DNA of 64,000 nt from Salana multivorans. GTDB lineage: Bacteria; Actinomycetota; Actinomycetes; Actinomycetales; Beutenbergiaceae. The translations under genes were made by a program, and so were the position numbers. Below, piece by piece: positions 24,072 to 32,730 of this stretch. The stretch's first letter is position 1. The number at the start of each line of letters is the position of its first letter. Under the pieces are notes generated by a model. That model had not been told where the DNA came from, ran no database searches, and saw nothing but the letters and a program-made list of their open reading frames with translations. Where the stretch lies: positions 1,178,001-1,242,000 of the forward strand of contig NZ_RKHQ01000001.1 of assembly GCF_003751805.1 (NCBI RefSeq), in the 5' to 3' direction.

Positions 24072-25042
24072 GCACCATGACCCAGCTCCCCCCGGGGCGC
24101 GACGGGGCCGGCGGGCGCGAGTTCTTCGCGTCGATCGAGGCCGCGCGCGAGGCCAAGGCGATCGCGGACGCGCGCGCCCGGCGCAGCCGGCTGCTGCGCT
24201 GGTCCGCTCCGGTCGTGGCGATCCTCGCCCTCGCGGCCGTGTTCCTCTTCGCGATCTGCATCGTCGTGCTGGTCGGCGAGCGGTCCTACGCCGCGCAGTC
24301 GTACACGAGCGCGGCCGGCCAGTTCGGCGTCGTCCGCTCCGTCAACGCGGTCGAGACCTGGAAGCCGCACTACAACGTCGGGACGGCCGAGTACTCCTCC
24401 GGCCGGTTCTTCGCGGCGACGCAGGATCTCGGGGTCGCGCTCACGCTCGTGCCGAAGGCGCCCGAGGGCGAGCCCCCGGGCCGGGACGAGTGCCTGGTCC
24501 GGATCAACCTCTCGCTGTCCTACGAGGGCCTGGGCGACGAGGCCGCGCGCGCGACGGACGCCGCCATGGCGATCTCGTACTACCAGCAGGCGCTGGACAC
24601 CGTCGCCGGCTGCGGCTCGGGCGGCGGTGGCGGCGGCTCCGAGCAGGAGCAGGAGGCCGCCGACCAGGCCGAGGAGCGCCAGGAGGAGAAGCAGTCCGAG
24701 CAGCAGCAGGAGCAGCAGGGCGGCGAGGGCGACTCCGACGGTCAGGGCGGCCAGGAGCCGGACGAGGGCGAGCAGGGCGGCGAGGGCGACCAGCAGGACG
24801 GCGACACCGGTGAGGACGAGGGCGACAACGGCGGCCAGCAGGGCGAGGAGCCCACGCCGACGCCCACCGACGGTGACGGCGACCAGCAGGGCGGCGAGGG
24901 CGAGGACGGCGAGCCGTCCGAGACGTCGACCACGTCCGAGCAGCAGCAGGAGCTCGAGCAGCGCAACCAGGACGCCCAGGAGCAGCGCGAGCGGGAGCAG
25001 CAGGAAGAGGGCGGCGGAGGCGGCGGCCAGCAGGGCTGGTAG
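24068..25042 (+). CDS. TPR-like membrane protein with long Gln/Glu/Gly tail
   Basis: The 324-residue product has a membrane helix near residues 47-73, a TPR-like helical section (about 75-180, with the YNVGTAEYSSGRFFAATQDL and SLSYEGLGDEAAR patterns) and a 130-residue C-terminal tail made almost only of Gln, Glu, Gly, Asp, Ser and Thr, ending GGGGGGQQGW. This is the layout of BatC/BatE-type proteins that end MoxR operons. The tail is predicted disordered and strongly acidic. The ATG overlaps the second VWA gene. It is the last gene of the operon and converges with deoC. Confidence 0.8.
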   Translation: MSTMTQLPPGRDGAGGREFFASIEAAREAKAIADARARRSRLLRWSAPVVAILALAAVFLFAICIVVLVGERSYAAQSYTSAAGQFGVVRSVNAVETWKPHYNVGTAEYSSGRFFAATQDLGVALTLVPKAPEGEPPGRDECLVRINLSLSYEGLGDEAARATDAAMAISYYQQALDTVAGCGSGGGGGGSEQEQEAADQAEERQEEKQSEQQQEQQGGEGDSDGQGGQEPDEGEQGGEGDQQDGDTGEDEGDNGGQQGEEPTPTPTDGDGDQQGGEGEDGEPSETSTTSEQQQELEQRNQDAQEQREREQQEEGGGGGGQQGW

Positions 25043-25045
25043 GCG

Positions 25046-25128
25046 TCCTGGCGCCGGCCACCGCACCCCGCCTCAGTCCGGTGTGGGTGCTGGCCGCGGC
25101 TCGGTAGGGACGTGGCTCGGTTGGGTCC
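25046..25128. terminator. Possible bidirectional terminator between the MoxR operon and deoC
   Basis: The convergent gap contains an imperfect GC-rich stem (arms around GGCCACCGCACCC and GGGTGCTGGCC) without a U-tract. This is weak evidence; the gap holds nothing else I recognise. Confidence 0.25.
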
Positions 25129-25176
25129 GGGGGCTGTGACCGGTGCGCGGTCGCCCGGGTGTCAGGACCCGTCGCG

Positions 25177-25965
25177 TCAGTAGGCGGAGGTGCTGGGAGC
25201 GCTCTCGTCGGTGTCCTCGATCTCCAGGACTCGGAGGATGTCGTCGAGGAGGCCCGAGGCGCCGAAGCGGAAGGTCGTCGGGGAGACCCAGCCCTCGCCC
25301 ATCGTGTCCTCGGCCAGCTCGATGTAGGTGCGCGCGTCGGCGACCGTGCGGATCCCGCCGGAGGCCTTGAACCCGACCGGCTCGACCGCGTCGCCCAGCG
25401 AGGCGAGCACGCCGAGGATGGCGGCCGCCGCCTCGGGCGTCGCGGAGACCGGCGTCTTGCCGGTCGAGGTCTTGACGAACTGGGCGCCGTGCGCGACGGC
25501 GAGCTCCGCGGCGTCGCGGATGACGTCGGCGTCGACGAGCTCGCCCGACTCGATGATGACCTTGACGTCGTTGTCGTCGGCGGCGTCCCGGACCGCGTCG
25601 AGCACGGCGGCCGCCGCCTCCCGGTCGCCGGCGAGCAACGCGCGGTACGGCAGGACGACGTCGATCTCGTCGGCGCCGTCCGCGATCGCCTGCTCCGTCA
25701 TCGCCACGACCTCCCCGACCGGCTCGTCGCCGCTCGGGAAGTTGACGACGGTGGCCACCCGGACCGGCGACTGCGCCAGCACCTCGGCGACGGGGCGCAC
25801 GAACCGCGGCCACACGCAGACGGCCGCCGTCCCGTGCCGGGCCGCCCGCTCCGCGAGCGCGAGGTTGGCCTCGAGCGTCGTGGACTCGCCGAGGTCGGTG
25901 AGGTCGAGGCAGGCGAGCGCCAGCTCGGCGATCTCGCGGTCGGTGCGGTGGGCTGCGTCAGTCAT
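25177..25965 (-). CDS. deoC: Deoxyribose-phosphate aldolase DeoC
   Basis: DeoC splits 2-deoxyribose-5-phosphate into glyceraldehyde-3-phosphate and acetaldehyde, feeding nucleoside carbon into glycolysis. The 262-residue protein has the full catalytic set: Asp102 in EIDVVLP, the Schiff-base Lys165 in FVKTSTGKT and Lys200 in VGFKASGGIR. Length is normal. It lacks a ribosome site; TAGCCT lies 7 nt before the ATG, and a 26-bp perfect palindrome sits directly behind that hexamer. This suggests a leaderless, possibly repressor-controlled transcript. No other nucleoside-salvage gene is adjacent. Confidence 0.95.
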   Translation of the reverse strand: MTDAAHRTDREIAELALACLDLTDLGESTTLEANLALAERAARHGTAAVCVWPRFVRPVAEVLAQSPVRVATVVNFPSGDEPVGEVVAMTEQAIADGADEIDVVLPYRALLAGDREAAAAVLDAVRDAADDNDVKVIIESGELVDADVIRDAAELAVAHGAQFVKTSTGKTPVSATPEAAAAILGVLASLGDAVEPVGFKASGGIRTVADARTYIELAEDTMGEGWVSPTTFRFGASGLLDDILRVLEIEDTDESAPSTSAY

Positions 25966-25972
25966 GGTCCCG

Positions 25973-25978
25973 AGGCTA
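25973..25978 (-). promoter_or_regulatory. Leaderless -10 hexamer of deoC
   Basis: TAGCCT lies 7 nt before the deoC ATG. No Shine-Dalgarno sequence is present. Confidence 0.5.
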
Positions 25979-25981
25979 CTC

Positions 25982-26007
25982 GGTGCGCCTCGCGCGCGAG
26001 GCGCACC
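25982..26007. promoter_or_regulatory. 26-bp perfect palindrome at the deoC promoter
   Basis: The sequence beginning GGTGCGCCTCGCG is followed immediately by its exact reverse complement. It ends 3 nt from the deoC -10 hexamer, so it covers the spacer and -35 zone. It could be an operator, or the hairpin that terminates the upstream GTPase transcript. Confidence 0.5.
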
Positions 26008-26102
26008 TGTGAACGCCGGTGAAGATCGCCCGGGGCTCTGCCTCGCCGCCCCGGGTCGCTCTCGGGGCCAGCGGCGGGAGCGGGCGCGTGGGGCGGGGCG
26101 CG

Positions 26103-27278
26103 TCAGCGCTCGCCCAGGTCTCGCTCCAGCTCCTTGCGGCCCTTCGCGTCGAGCTTGACCCACCGGCCGAACTGCTCGAGGAACACCGAGCGCACGCGGG
26201 CGTCGTCGAGGGCGCCGGTCACGGTGTCGAGCTGGCCCGCCGCGGCGCGCTGGCACACCACGACCCAGGCTTGGCCCATCGCGTAGGTGAACGTCGACGC
26301 GACGCCCGCGCCGATCAGGCCGCCGACCACCGAGCCGGCGCCCGGCACCATCTTGATCAGTCCCGTGAAGGCGGCGCGCCCGCCCTGGGTCGCCGCGGTC
26401 GTCGCCAGCGTCGAGAGGATGGCGGCGCGGTCGAAGGAGATCTGGTAGATCTGCCCGATCCTCGCCATCATCCCGAGCTGGATCGGGACGAGCAGCGTCG
26501 CGTCGGCGAACGGGATGGGGATGGCCGCCGCCGCAGCGGCAGCGGTCACCGCCGAGGCGATCGTCGTTCGCGCCGACCGAGCCTTGGCACCCGAATCGAT
26601 GGCCTGCGCCGCGACGAGCGCCGCGAAAGCTCCCTGCGGAACGACCCGAAAGGTGGCATCGAGGAGGTCGTGCAGGCCGTGCGTGCCCTGACCCGTGAAG
26701 GGGTCCGGCTGCGCGAACGTGAAGAAGACGCGGTTGTCGACGATCGGCAGCCCGCGCGCCAGCACCTGGTCCGCGAGCGCGAGGGCGTCCGGGTGGTACT
26801 GGCCGTCGCGCATCGGGACCTGCGTGAACACCATGACCACCGGCAGCCCGAGGGCCGCGAGGCGGCGGATGAAGTCCGCCTCGGAGTCCTCGAACCGCCG
26901 GTCCATGCCGCGGACGCAGTACCAGGCGACGTGGAGCTGCTCCGACAGCGGCTGCTTGCGGGTCTGCTTGAGCACCGTGTCGAGCTCGGTGATGAGCTCC
27001 TTGGTGTCCTTGCCGACCTCGAGCCCCTGCGTGTCGAGGATGCCGAGGTGGCCGCCGACCCGGTCGAGGTAGAGCCGCGACCCCTTGGTCACCGGCTCAC
27101 CGATGCCGGTCGCGGCGACGTCCTCCCCGAAGATCGCGTTGAGGAGCGTCGACTTGCCTACGCCTGTCTTGCCGAAGATCGCGAGGTTGAACCGCCCGAT
27201 CTCGAGGTCCTGCTTGTGGTACTCCTCGCGGAACGACCGCCGGAACACCTCCTCGTTGAACGCGGCTCCCAGCCCCAT
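26103..27278 (-). CDS. GTPase with DUF697-type membrane-associated C-terminus
   Basis: The 391-residue protein has a Ras-like GTPase domain in residues 25-220: G1 loop GKTGVGKST at 36-44, switch Thr in GIGEPVTKG, G3 as DTQG, and a G4-like TQVP in place of the usual TKxD or NKxD. The second half is hydrophobic and Ala-rich with Gly-rich helices (VPGAGSVVGGLIGAGVAS), as in the DUF697 family fused to Era/YeeP-like GTPases. The ATG has AGGAG upstream. The unusual G4 may lower guanine specificity. Function unknown; a membrane-stress role is only suggested by the DUF697 part. Confidence 0.78.
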   Translation of the reverse strand: MGLGAAFNEEVFRRSFREEYHKQDLEIGRFNLAIFGKTGVGKSTLLNAIFGEDVAATGIGEPVTKGSRLYLDRVGGHLGILDTQGLEVGKDTKELITELDTVLKQTRKQPLSEQLHVAWYCVRGMDRRFEDSEADFIRRLAALGLPVVMVFTQVPMRDGQYHPDALALADQVLARGLPIVDNRVFFTFAQPDPFTGQGTHGLHDLLDATFRVVPQGAFAALVAAQAIDSGAKARSARTTIASAVTAAAAAAAIPIPFADATLLVPIQLGMMARIGQIYQISFDRAAILSTLATTAATQGGRAAFTGLIKMVPGAGSVVGGLIGAGVASTFTYAMGQAWVVVCQRAAAGQLDTVTGALDDARVRSVFLEQFGRWVKLDAKGRKELERDLGER

Positions 27279-27335
27279 CCGCAGCTCCTCGCGATCCAGG
27301 TCAGACGGTCCGGACGGTGACGCGCTCGACGCCGG

Positions 27336-27908
27336 TCAGGCGCCGAGCCCCCGGCCGAAGGAGAACGCGCGGCCGATCTGGATCGCGCCGAGCACCACGA
27401 GCGAGATCCCGACGAACCACCAGAGCACGACGGCGCTGAACAGCGGCGAGAACATGAGCGTGATGCCGGCGAGGACGCTGACGATCGCGTAGAACACGGT
27501 CCAGCCCTTGCTCTGCGAGCGGCCGAGCGTCGCCAGGGCAGCGATGCCCTCGACCAGCCAGGCGGCGCCGATGAAGATCGTCACGATGACGGCGAGACCG
27601 GCGGTGACCGCCCTCAGGTTGCCGAACGCGACGATGCCGGCGACGACGAACACGAGCCCGGCCACGATGTGACCGATCCGCGACCAGCCCGTCTTGCCGC
27701 TGCCGAAGACGCCGACGGCGGCGTAGACGATGCCGAGCACGATCGCGTAGACCGCGAGCAGGGCGGTGACGACGACGGCCGTCTTGCCCGGCCAGATCAG
27801 CACGAGGATGCCGACGATGAGCGTGATGAGCCCCGCGAGACCGAAAGCGATCCGGAACGCGCCGGTGACGCCGTCGTTGAGATCCTTGGGGGTGGTGACT
27901 TCGGTCAT
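27336..27908 (-). CDS. DUF308 (HdeD-like) membrane protein
   Basis: The 190-residue protein has six predicted membrane helices in three hairpins, with repeated short motifs (VGILVLIWPGKTAVVV, VAGLVFVVAGIVAF and VSVLAGITLMFSP) characteristic of DUF308/HdeD proteins, whose E. coli member is tied to acid stress. The start has GGAGG 5 nt before the ATG. It lies 57 nt upstream of the GTPase gene on the same strand, so the two may be co-transcribed. No soluble domain is present. Function in this organism unknown. Confidence 0.85.
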   Translation of the reverse strand: MTEVTTPKDLNDGVTGAFRIAFGLAGLITLIVGILVLIWPGKTAVVVTALLAVYAIVLGIVYAAVGVFGSGKTGWSRIGHIVAGLVFVVAGIVAFGNLRAVTAGLAVIVTIFIGAAWLVEGIAALATLGRSQSKGWTVFYAIVSVLAGITLMFSPLFSAVVLWWFVGISLVVLGAIQIGRAFSFGRGLGA

Positions 27909-27973
27909 GGGGTCCTCCCGGGTCCGGGGCGCGGGTCGTGCCCTCGTTCGGCAGCCTAGTCGCCGCGATGCGC

Positions 27974-28849
27974 TCAGGAGCGGAACTGCGTGAACGACGC
28001 CGTGGCGGGGTCGGCGGTGAGGACCGTCCCGTCCTCCAGTCCGTCGATCGCGGCGAGCTGGTCGGGGGTCAGCTCGAACGAGAACACGTCGAGGTTGGCT
28101 CGCATCCGCTCCGGCGTCACCGTCTTGGGGATGACGACGTGCCCGCGCTGCAGGTGCCAGCGCAGCACCACCTGCCCCGGGCCGACGCCGAGGCCGTCCG
28201 CGATCTCCGTGACGACCGGCAGGGCGAGGTCGCGCCCCTGCCCGAGCGGGGAGTACGCCTCGACCACGACGCCGTGCCGCCGGCAGGCCGCGACCACGTC
28301 GGGCTGCTGGAGCGTCGGGTGCAGCTCGATCTGGTCGACGGCTGGGACGACGTCCGTCTCCGCCACGAGCCGGTCGAGGTGCTCGGGAAGGAAGTTCGAG
28401 ACGCCGATCGCGCGCACGGCTCCCTCGGCGAGCAGCTTCTCGAACGCGCGCCACGTCTCGACGTACCGGTCCTCGCTCGGGACGGGCCAGTGGATGAGGT
28501 AGAGGTCAACGACGTCGACGCCGAGCGCGCGACGGGAGTCCTCGAAGGCGCGCAGGGCGTTCTCGAACCCCTGGTCGCCGTTGCGGAGCTTGGTCGTCAC
28601 GAAGAGGTCGTCCCGCGGGACGCCGCTGGCCCGCAGGCCCGCGCCGACCTCGCGCTCGTTGTAGTAGCCGGCGGCCGTGTCGATGTGGCGGTAGCCGGTC
28701 TCGATGGCTCGCTCGACGACGCCCTGGGCCTCGTCCGGCTCGATCTGCCACGTGCCGAAGCCGAGCTGCGGGATGCGGACGGGGTGAGCGGCGTCGGCGA
28801 CGCCGTGGGTGAGGTCGATCGTGGGGACGGTCGGGTTCGCGCTGGTCAT
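27974..28849 (-). CDS. Aldo/keto reductase
   Basis: A 291-residue NADPH-dependent oxidoreductase of the aldo/keto reductase superfamily, close in pattern to 2,5-diketo-D-gluconate reductases. The TIM-barrel tetrad is complete: Asp57, Tyr62, Lys87 and His120 (DTAAGYYNE, TTKLRN, LIHWP). The C-terminal NADP motif IPKTVTPERMRANLDVF is present. TAGCGT 7 nt before the ATG and the lack of a ribosome site indicate a leaderless transcript. Likely substrates are small aldehydes, ketones or sugars; specificity cannot be read. Confidence 0.93.
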   Translation of the reverse strand: MTSANPTVPTIDLTHGVADAAHPVRIPQLGFGTWQIEPDEAQGVVERAIETGYRHIDTAAGYYNEREVGAGLRASGVPRDDLFVTTKLRNGDQGFENALRAFEDSRRALGVDVVDLYLIHWPVPSEDRYVETWRAFEKLLAEGAVRAIGVSNFLPEHLDRLVAETDVVPAVDQIELHPTLQQPDVVAACRRHGVVVEAYSPLGQGRDLALPVVTEIADGLGVGPGQVVLRWHLQRGHVVIPKTVTPERMRANLDVFSFELTPDQLAAIDGLEDGTVLTADPATASFTQFRS

Positions 28850-28856
28850 GTCGTCC

Positions 28857-28862
28857 ACGCTA
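28857..28862 (-). promoter_or_regulatory. Leaderless -10 hexamer of the aldo/keto reductase
   Basis: TAGCGT lies 7 nt before the ATG. No Shine-Dalgarno sequence is present. Confidence 0.45.
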
Positions 28863-28934
28863 ACCCCGACCTCCGACACGGACGGCGGGGCTGGGGACGG
28901 AGGGCCGGCGCGGTCGGCCGCCGGCGCTCGGCCG

Positions 28935-31367
28935 TCAGTCGTCCGCGTCCGCCTGGCCCGCCCGCCCCGGCTCGCGACGTCGCGCGCCGAAGGACCGCGG
29001 CAGGAGCGAGCGGGGGAACCACCTGGCCCGTCCGCGTCGCGGGTGGGAGCTGGCGAGCGCGGCGTGGACCGCCCCGACGGCCGCCACCTGCCGCTCGGCG
29101 CTCTCCCGCGCGGCGCTCCGCGCACCGCCCCGACCGACGGTGGCCGACGGGTCGACCCCGTCGGCGTACCAGGAGCGCTCGGCCCCGCGGACGAGCACGG
29201 TGAGCGACGAGCGGACCCGCTCGTCCAGCCGGACGGCCTGGCTCAGGTCGTGGGCACCGCGCCGGAGGCTCGCGCCCTCGGCGAGCGGCACGCCGTGGTC
29301 GACGGCGAGCGCCTCGACCTCCTCCCAGGCCGCCCCCGCGTCCGCGTCGCGCACGCGGGCCAGCCGGCGGCGACGGCGACGCGCCCGCTCCGCGCTGGGC
29401 CCGACACCGACGACGGACCCGCCGACGAGCGCGCCGGCGACCAGCCACCACCACCGGTCGGCCGAGCCCGTGCTCGCACCCGGGGCCGCGCCGGAGGACG
29501 CGCTCGGCGACGGCTGCGGGTCGTCGATCTCGACCTTGACCGGCGACGAGGAGGGCGCCGGGGCCGCCGTCGAGGTCGCGCCGCTGGTCGGCTCGGGCTC
29601 GACCGCCGGCACCGTGTACCCCTGGATCCGCCGGTGCGACCCGTCGGGCGGCGTCGGGTCGAACCGCACCCAGCCGGCCTCCTCGAACCGGATCTCCACC
29701 CAGGCGTGCGCGTCGTGCGTCGTGATCGTCGTGATCCCGCCGGACGTCGAGCCCGGCCCGTAGCCGACCACGACGCGCGCTGGCAGCCCGACGGCGCGTG
29801 CGAGCACCGCCATGGTCGAGGCGTACTGCTCGCAGTAGCCGGTGCGCACCTCGAGGAAGTCCAGCAGCGGGTCGCCGGTGCTGCCGTCCGGGACGGTGAG
29901 GGAGTAGGTGAACCCGTTCTCCCGGTCGAGGAAGAACTGCTGCAGCGCCTGCGCCCGGGCGAACGGCGTCTCGGCACCGGCGACGAGCTCCTGCGCGAGC
30001 TCCGCGACACCGCTCGGGAGGGCGGCGATGGCGGTCTCCTCCGACGACGGGTTGACGGTGTCACCCGCAAGCTCGTCGGTCGTCGGCCGGGACTGGTCGA
30101 CCCCGAGCAGGTAGTGACCGGGGTCGCGCGCCCGCTCGGTGTGCCACACCTCGAGATCGGCGTCGTAGGCCCACACGCCGGCCGGGTCGAGCAGGCGCAC
30201 GGTGCCGTCGGGCACCGGCAGGTACCAGCCCGCGTACCCGACCGAGTCCACGTAGACGACCGACGTGTACCCGGCGTCGGACGGATCCGTGCTGCCCAGC
30301 GTCCCGCCCTCCCAGCCGGCGCCAGGGACGTACTCCGTCAGCACCGCGCCCCGCAGGTAGTCCGGCTGCCAGGTCTCCGGACCCTCGCCGGGCGTCAGCT
30401 CGAGGATCGGGACCGGCTCGTCGCGCAGCAGCTCGCCCGTCAGACCGGTCATCGGGGCGGAGCCGATCCGGCCGGTCGAGACCTCCGGCCGGGTCAGCAG
30501 GCCGCCGGTGGAGACGTCCGGCGCCACGCGGGGGGCGAGCCCGCCGGCACCGAGCGCGGCGGCGCCCACCACGACGCCGGCCAGCAGCGTCGTCGCACCG
30601 GCGCGGGCGGCGGTCGCTCCCCCGGCCGCGCGCGGCAGGGGGACCGTGAGCAGGAGGACCAGGAGGTAGGCGGCGGCCGGCGCGAGGATCGCGGAGCGCG
30701 GCAGGGCCGACTCGGCGATCGTCATCGTCGTCACGACGACCGCGAGGATCGGCGCCCCGGCGAGCGCCGGGAGCGTCCGGACGCACGCGTCGACCGCGAT
30801 GCCGACGAGGCCGAACGCCAGGCCGAGCAGCACGAGCAGGGACGGCGTGGCGGCCACCGGCGGGACGGCGACGGAGATCGTCGGGAACGTGTCGAGCGCC
30901 TGACCGATCAGCTCGGTCGGGGCGGAGCCGGTCGCGCCGGAGACGGCGAGCGGGAGGGCGACGAGCTGGGCGAGGGCGGTCAGCCACCACCAGACGCGCG
31001 CGAGGCTGCCCAGCAGACCGATCAGCAGCACGACGGACACGGGGACGAGGACGGGCCGCCACCAGGCGCCGTCGAGGACGAGGTCCTCGAGGCCGCCGGC
31101 TCCCGCGAGGACGGCGGCGGCACCGGCGACCTGGGCGAGCATCCGGCGCCAGAGCCCGACCGCACCGGTCGAGCCCGTCGGACCCGTCGTGGCCCGCCTG
31201 CCCGCCGAGCCCGCCAGCCCCGTCGGGCCGCCGGTCGGCGCCCCGGGCCGGCGACCGCCGGCACGCGCGCCCGCCCGTCGCGCGTCCACCCGTCGCGCGC
31301 GGTCGACGCTCACTCCGCCGCCCGGCCGCCCGGGCGCCGTCCGCCGCCGCGTCGCCGGCGCGCTCAC
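28935..31367 (-). CDS. Transglutaminase-like membrane protein of the second MoxR operon
   Basis: The 810-residue protein has a Gly/Arg-rich N-terminus, six to seven membrane helices (about residues 75-280), a transglutaminase-like domain outside the membrane and one further helix near 620-640 followed by a cytoplasmic DUF4129-like tail. The papain-type triad is intact: Cys512 (GYCEQYAS), His554 (HDAHAWVE) and Asp570 (RFDPTPP). This DUF3488/TgpA-type arrangement routinely follows moxR and DUF58. The GTG start overlaps the DUF58 stop. It may act as a peptidase or cross-linker at the cell envelope; the real substrate is unknown. Confidence 0.9.
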   Translation of the reverse strand: MSAPATRRRTAPGRPGGGVSVDRARRVDARRAGARAGGRRPGAPTGGPTGLAGSAGRRATTGPTGSTGAVGLWRRMLAQVAGAAAVLAGAGGLEDLVLDGAWWRPVLVPVSVVLLIGLLGSLARVWWWLTALAQLVALPLAVSGATGSAPTELIGQALDTFPTISVAVPPVAATPSLLVLLGLAFGLVGIAVDACVRTLPALAGAPILAVVVTTMTIAESALPRSAILAPAAAYLLVLLLTVPLPRAAGGATAARAGATTLLAGVVVGAAALGAGGLAPRVAPDVSTGGLLTRPEVSTGRIGSAPMTGLTGELLRDEPVPILELTPGEGPETWQPDYLRGAVLTEYVPGAGWEGGTLGSTDPSDAGYTSVVYVDSVGYAGWYLPVPDGTVRLLDPAGVWAYDADLEVWHTERARDPGHYLLGVDQSRPTTDELAGDTVNPSSEETAIAALPSGVAELAQELVAGAETPFARAQALQQFFLDRENGFTYSLTVPDGSTGDPLLDFLEVRTGYCEQYASTMAVLARAVGLPARVVVGYGPGSTSGGITTITTHDAHAWVEIRFEEAGWVRFDPTPPDGSHRRIQGYTVPAVEPEPTSGATSTAAPAPSSSPVKVEIDDPQPSPSASSGAAPGASTGSADRWWWLVAGALVGGSVVGVGPSAERARRRRRRLARVRDADAGAAWEEVEALAVDHGVPLAEGASLRRGAHDLSQAVRLDERVRSSLTVLVRGAERSWYADGVDPSATVGRGGARSAARESAERQVAAVGAVHAALASSHPRRGRARWFPRSLLPRSFGARRREPGRAGQADADD

Positions 31368-32716
31368 GAGCCACCCCCGCGGACGGCCGCGTCCCAGGCG
31401 TGCGTCACGGCCGGCACGAGCCCGTCGAGGGTCGGCGGGGCCGCGACGTGCACGACGCGCCACCCCGCGGGCAGTCCCGCCGCGGCGCCGGGGCCGGACT
31501 CACCGCTGCCGGACCCGCCGCGGCCCGAGTCACGGCGGGACGTCGCGTCCGCCCGCCGCACGGAGGTGACGTCGTCAACCACGCGGAACGCCAGGCCCGT
31601 CACCCCGGGCGCGAGCCGGTGCAGCCACGCGGCGTCGGCGTCGGTCGCCGCGCCGCCGAGCACCGCGACGACGAGCTCCGGCCGACCGGTGACCTCGGGC
31701 GTGAACGCCCGGGCGTCGATCTGCTCGGCGCCCACCATGGCCAGAGCGACGAGCAGCCGCTCGGGGTCCTCCTCGCCGTCGATCAGCACGTGACCCGCGG
31801 CGTCGGAGACCGTGAGCGGCAGCCCCGCCCGGCGGATCCGCGCCCCGACGGACGCCGCGAGCGACACCGCCGTCTCCAGGCCGGGGCCCGAGTAGGCGCC
31901 CGGCCGGTCGTCGAGCAGGAGCGCCACCGAGCGCGCTGCCCCCGTCTCGCGCAGCCGCACGACGAGGTCGCCGTCCAGCCGCGCCGACGCGCGCCAGTGG
32001 ATCGTCCGGATGTCGTCGCCCGGGACGTAGGGACGCACGACGACGTCCGGCTCCCCGCTCCCGTCCGCCAGCCGTCCGGAGCGACCGCGGGCGAGGCCCG
32101 GGGGCAGCCCCTCGAGCTCGACGACCGGCGGCAGGACGAGCACGGGCGCGGGGGCGACCGGTGCGTGCTCCTCGACCCACAGGCCGAACGGGTCGGTGAA
32201 CCGGACGAGGGGGCCGGCGACGTTGGCGAGCCCCCGGCGCCGCGCCCGGAAGGCCAGCTCGACGGTCACGGGCCGGTCACGGCGCGGCGTCGCCTCGAGC
32301 CGGTCGCGCCCCAGGACCTCGACCGGGGAGTCGGGCGAGCGGCCGACCGGGCCGTCGACGACGATCTGGGCCGTCGCCGCCGGCAGACCGGACTCGCGGC
32401 GCAGCGTGAGGACGAGGTCGCCCGTGTCGCCGACGTCGAGGGCGTGCGGCCGCGCCAGCAGCTCGCCGCCGAGCCGGGTCCGGCGTCCGCTCACCCACAG
32501 CGCAGCGAGCAGCGGGACCGTCAGGCACACGCCCGCGACGACGAGCAGCTCCAGCTCCTGAGCGACGAGGGCCGCGACGGCCGCGAGCGCGCCCACCCCG
32601 AGCAGGGACCAGCCGCGCGGCGTGAGCCGCCGACGGACGGTCCCGACCACCGGACGGCGCGCGTCCACCGTCGGGCGCGCGTCGGTCGCGCCGCTGACGA
32701 GGACGGTTCCGGCCAC
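31364..32716 (-). CDS. DUF58 membrane protein of the second MoxR operon
   Basis: A 450-residue protein with two membrane helices near residues 33-75 and a C-terminal DUF58 domain that includes VRPYVPGDDIRTIHWRASARLDGDLVVR, the family's hallmark, around residues 225-252. A VWA-like segment follows (SVALLLDDRPGAYSG). It starts with GTG 14 nt after the moxR stop and overlaps the transglutaminase gene by GTGA. Together the three genes form the common actinobacterial moxR-DUF58-transglutaminase unit, distinct from the Bat-like locus at 19-25 kb. Confidence 0.9.
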   Translation of the reverse strand: MAGTVLVSGATDARPTVDARRPVVGTVRRRLTPRGWSLLGVGALAAVAALVAQELELLVVAGVCLTVPLLAALWVSGRRTRLGGELLARPHALDVGDTGDLVLTLRRESGLPAATAQIVVDGPVGRSPDSPVEVLGRDRLEATPRRDRPVTVELAFRARRRGLANVAGPLVRFTDPFGLWVEEHAPVAPAPVLVLPPVVELEGLPPGLARGRSGRLADGSGEPDVVVRPYVPGDDIRTIHWRASARLDGDLVVRLRETGAARSVALLLDDRPGAYSGPGLETAVSLAASVGARIRRAGLPLTVSDAAGHVLIDGEEDPERLLVALAMVGAEQIDARAFTPEVTGRPELVVAVLGGAATDADAAWLHRLAPGVTGLAFRVVDDVTSVRRADATSRRDSGRGGSGSGESGPGAAAGLPAGWRVVHVAAPPTLDGLVPAVTHAWDAAVRGGGS

Positions 32717-32730
32717 GGCGGTGTCGATCG

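Noticed and set aside
24600-25042. Repetitive Q/E/G-coding tract considered as a CRISPR or non-coding repeat
   Set aside because: No regular repeat-spacer pattern; it is in frame with an upstream membrane/TPR protein and reads as a disordered tail.
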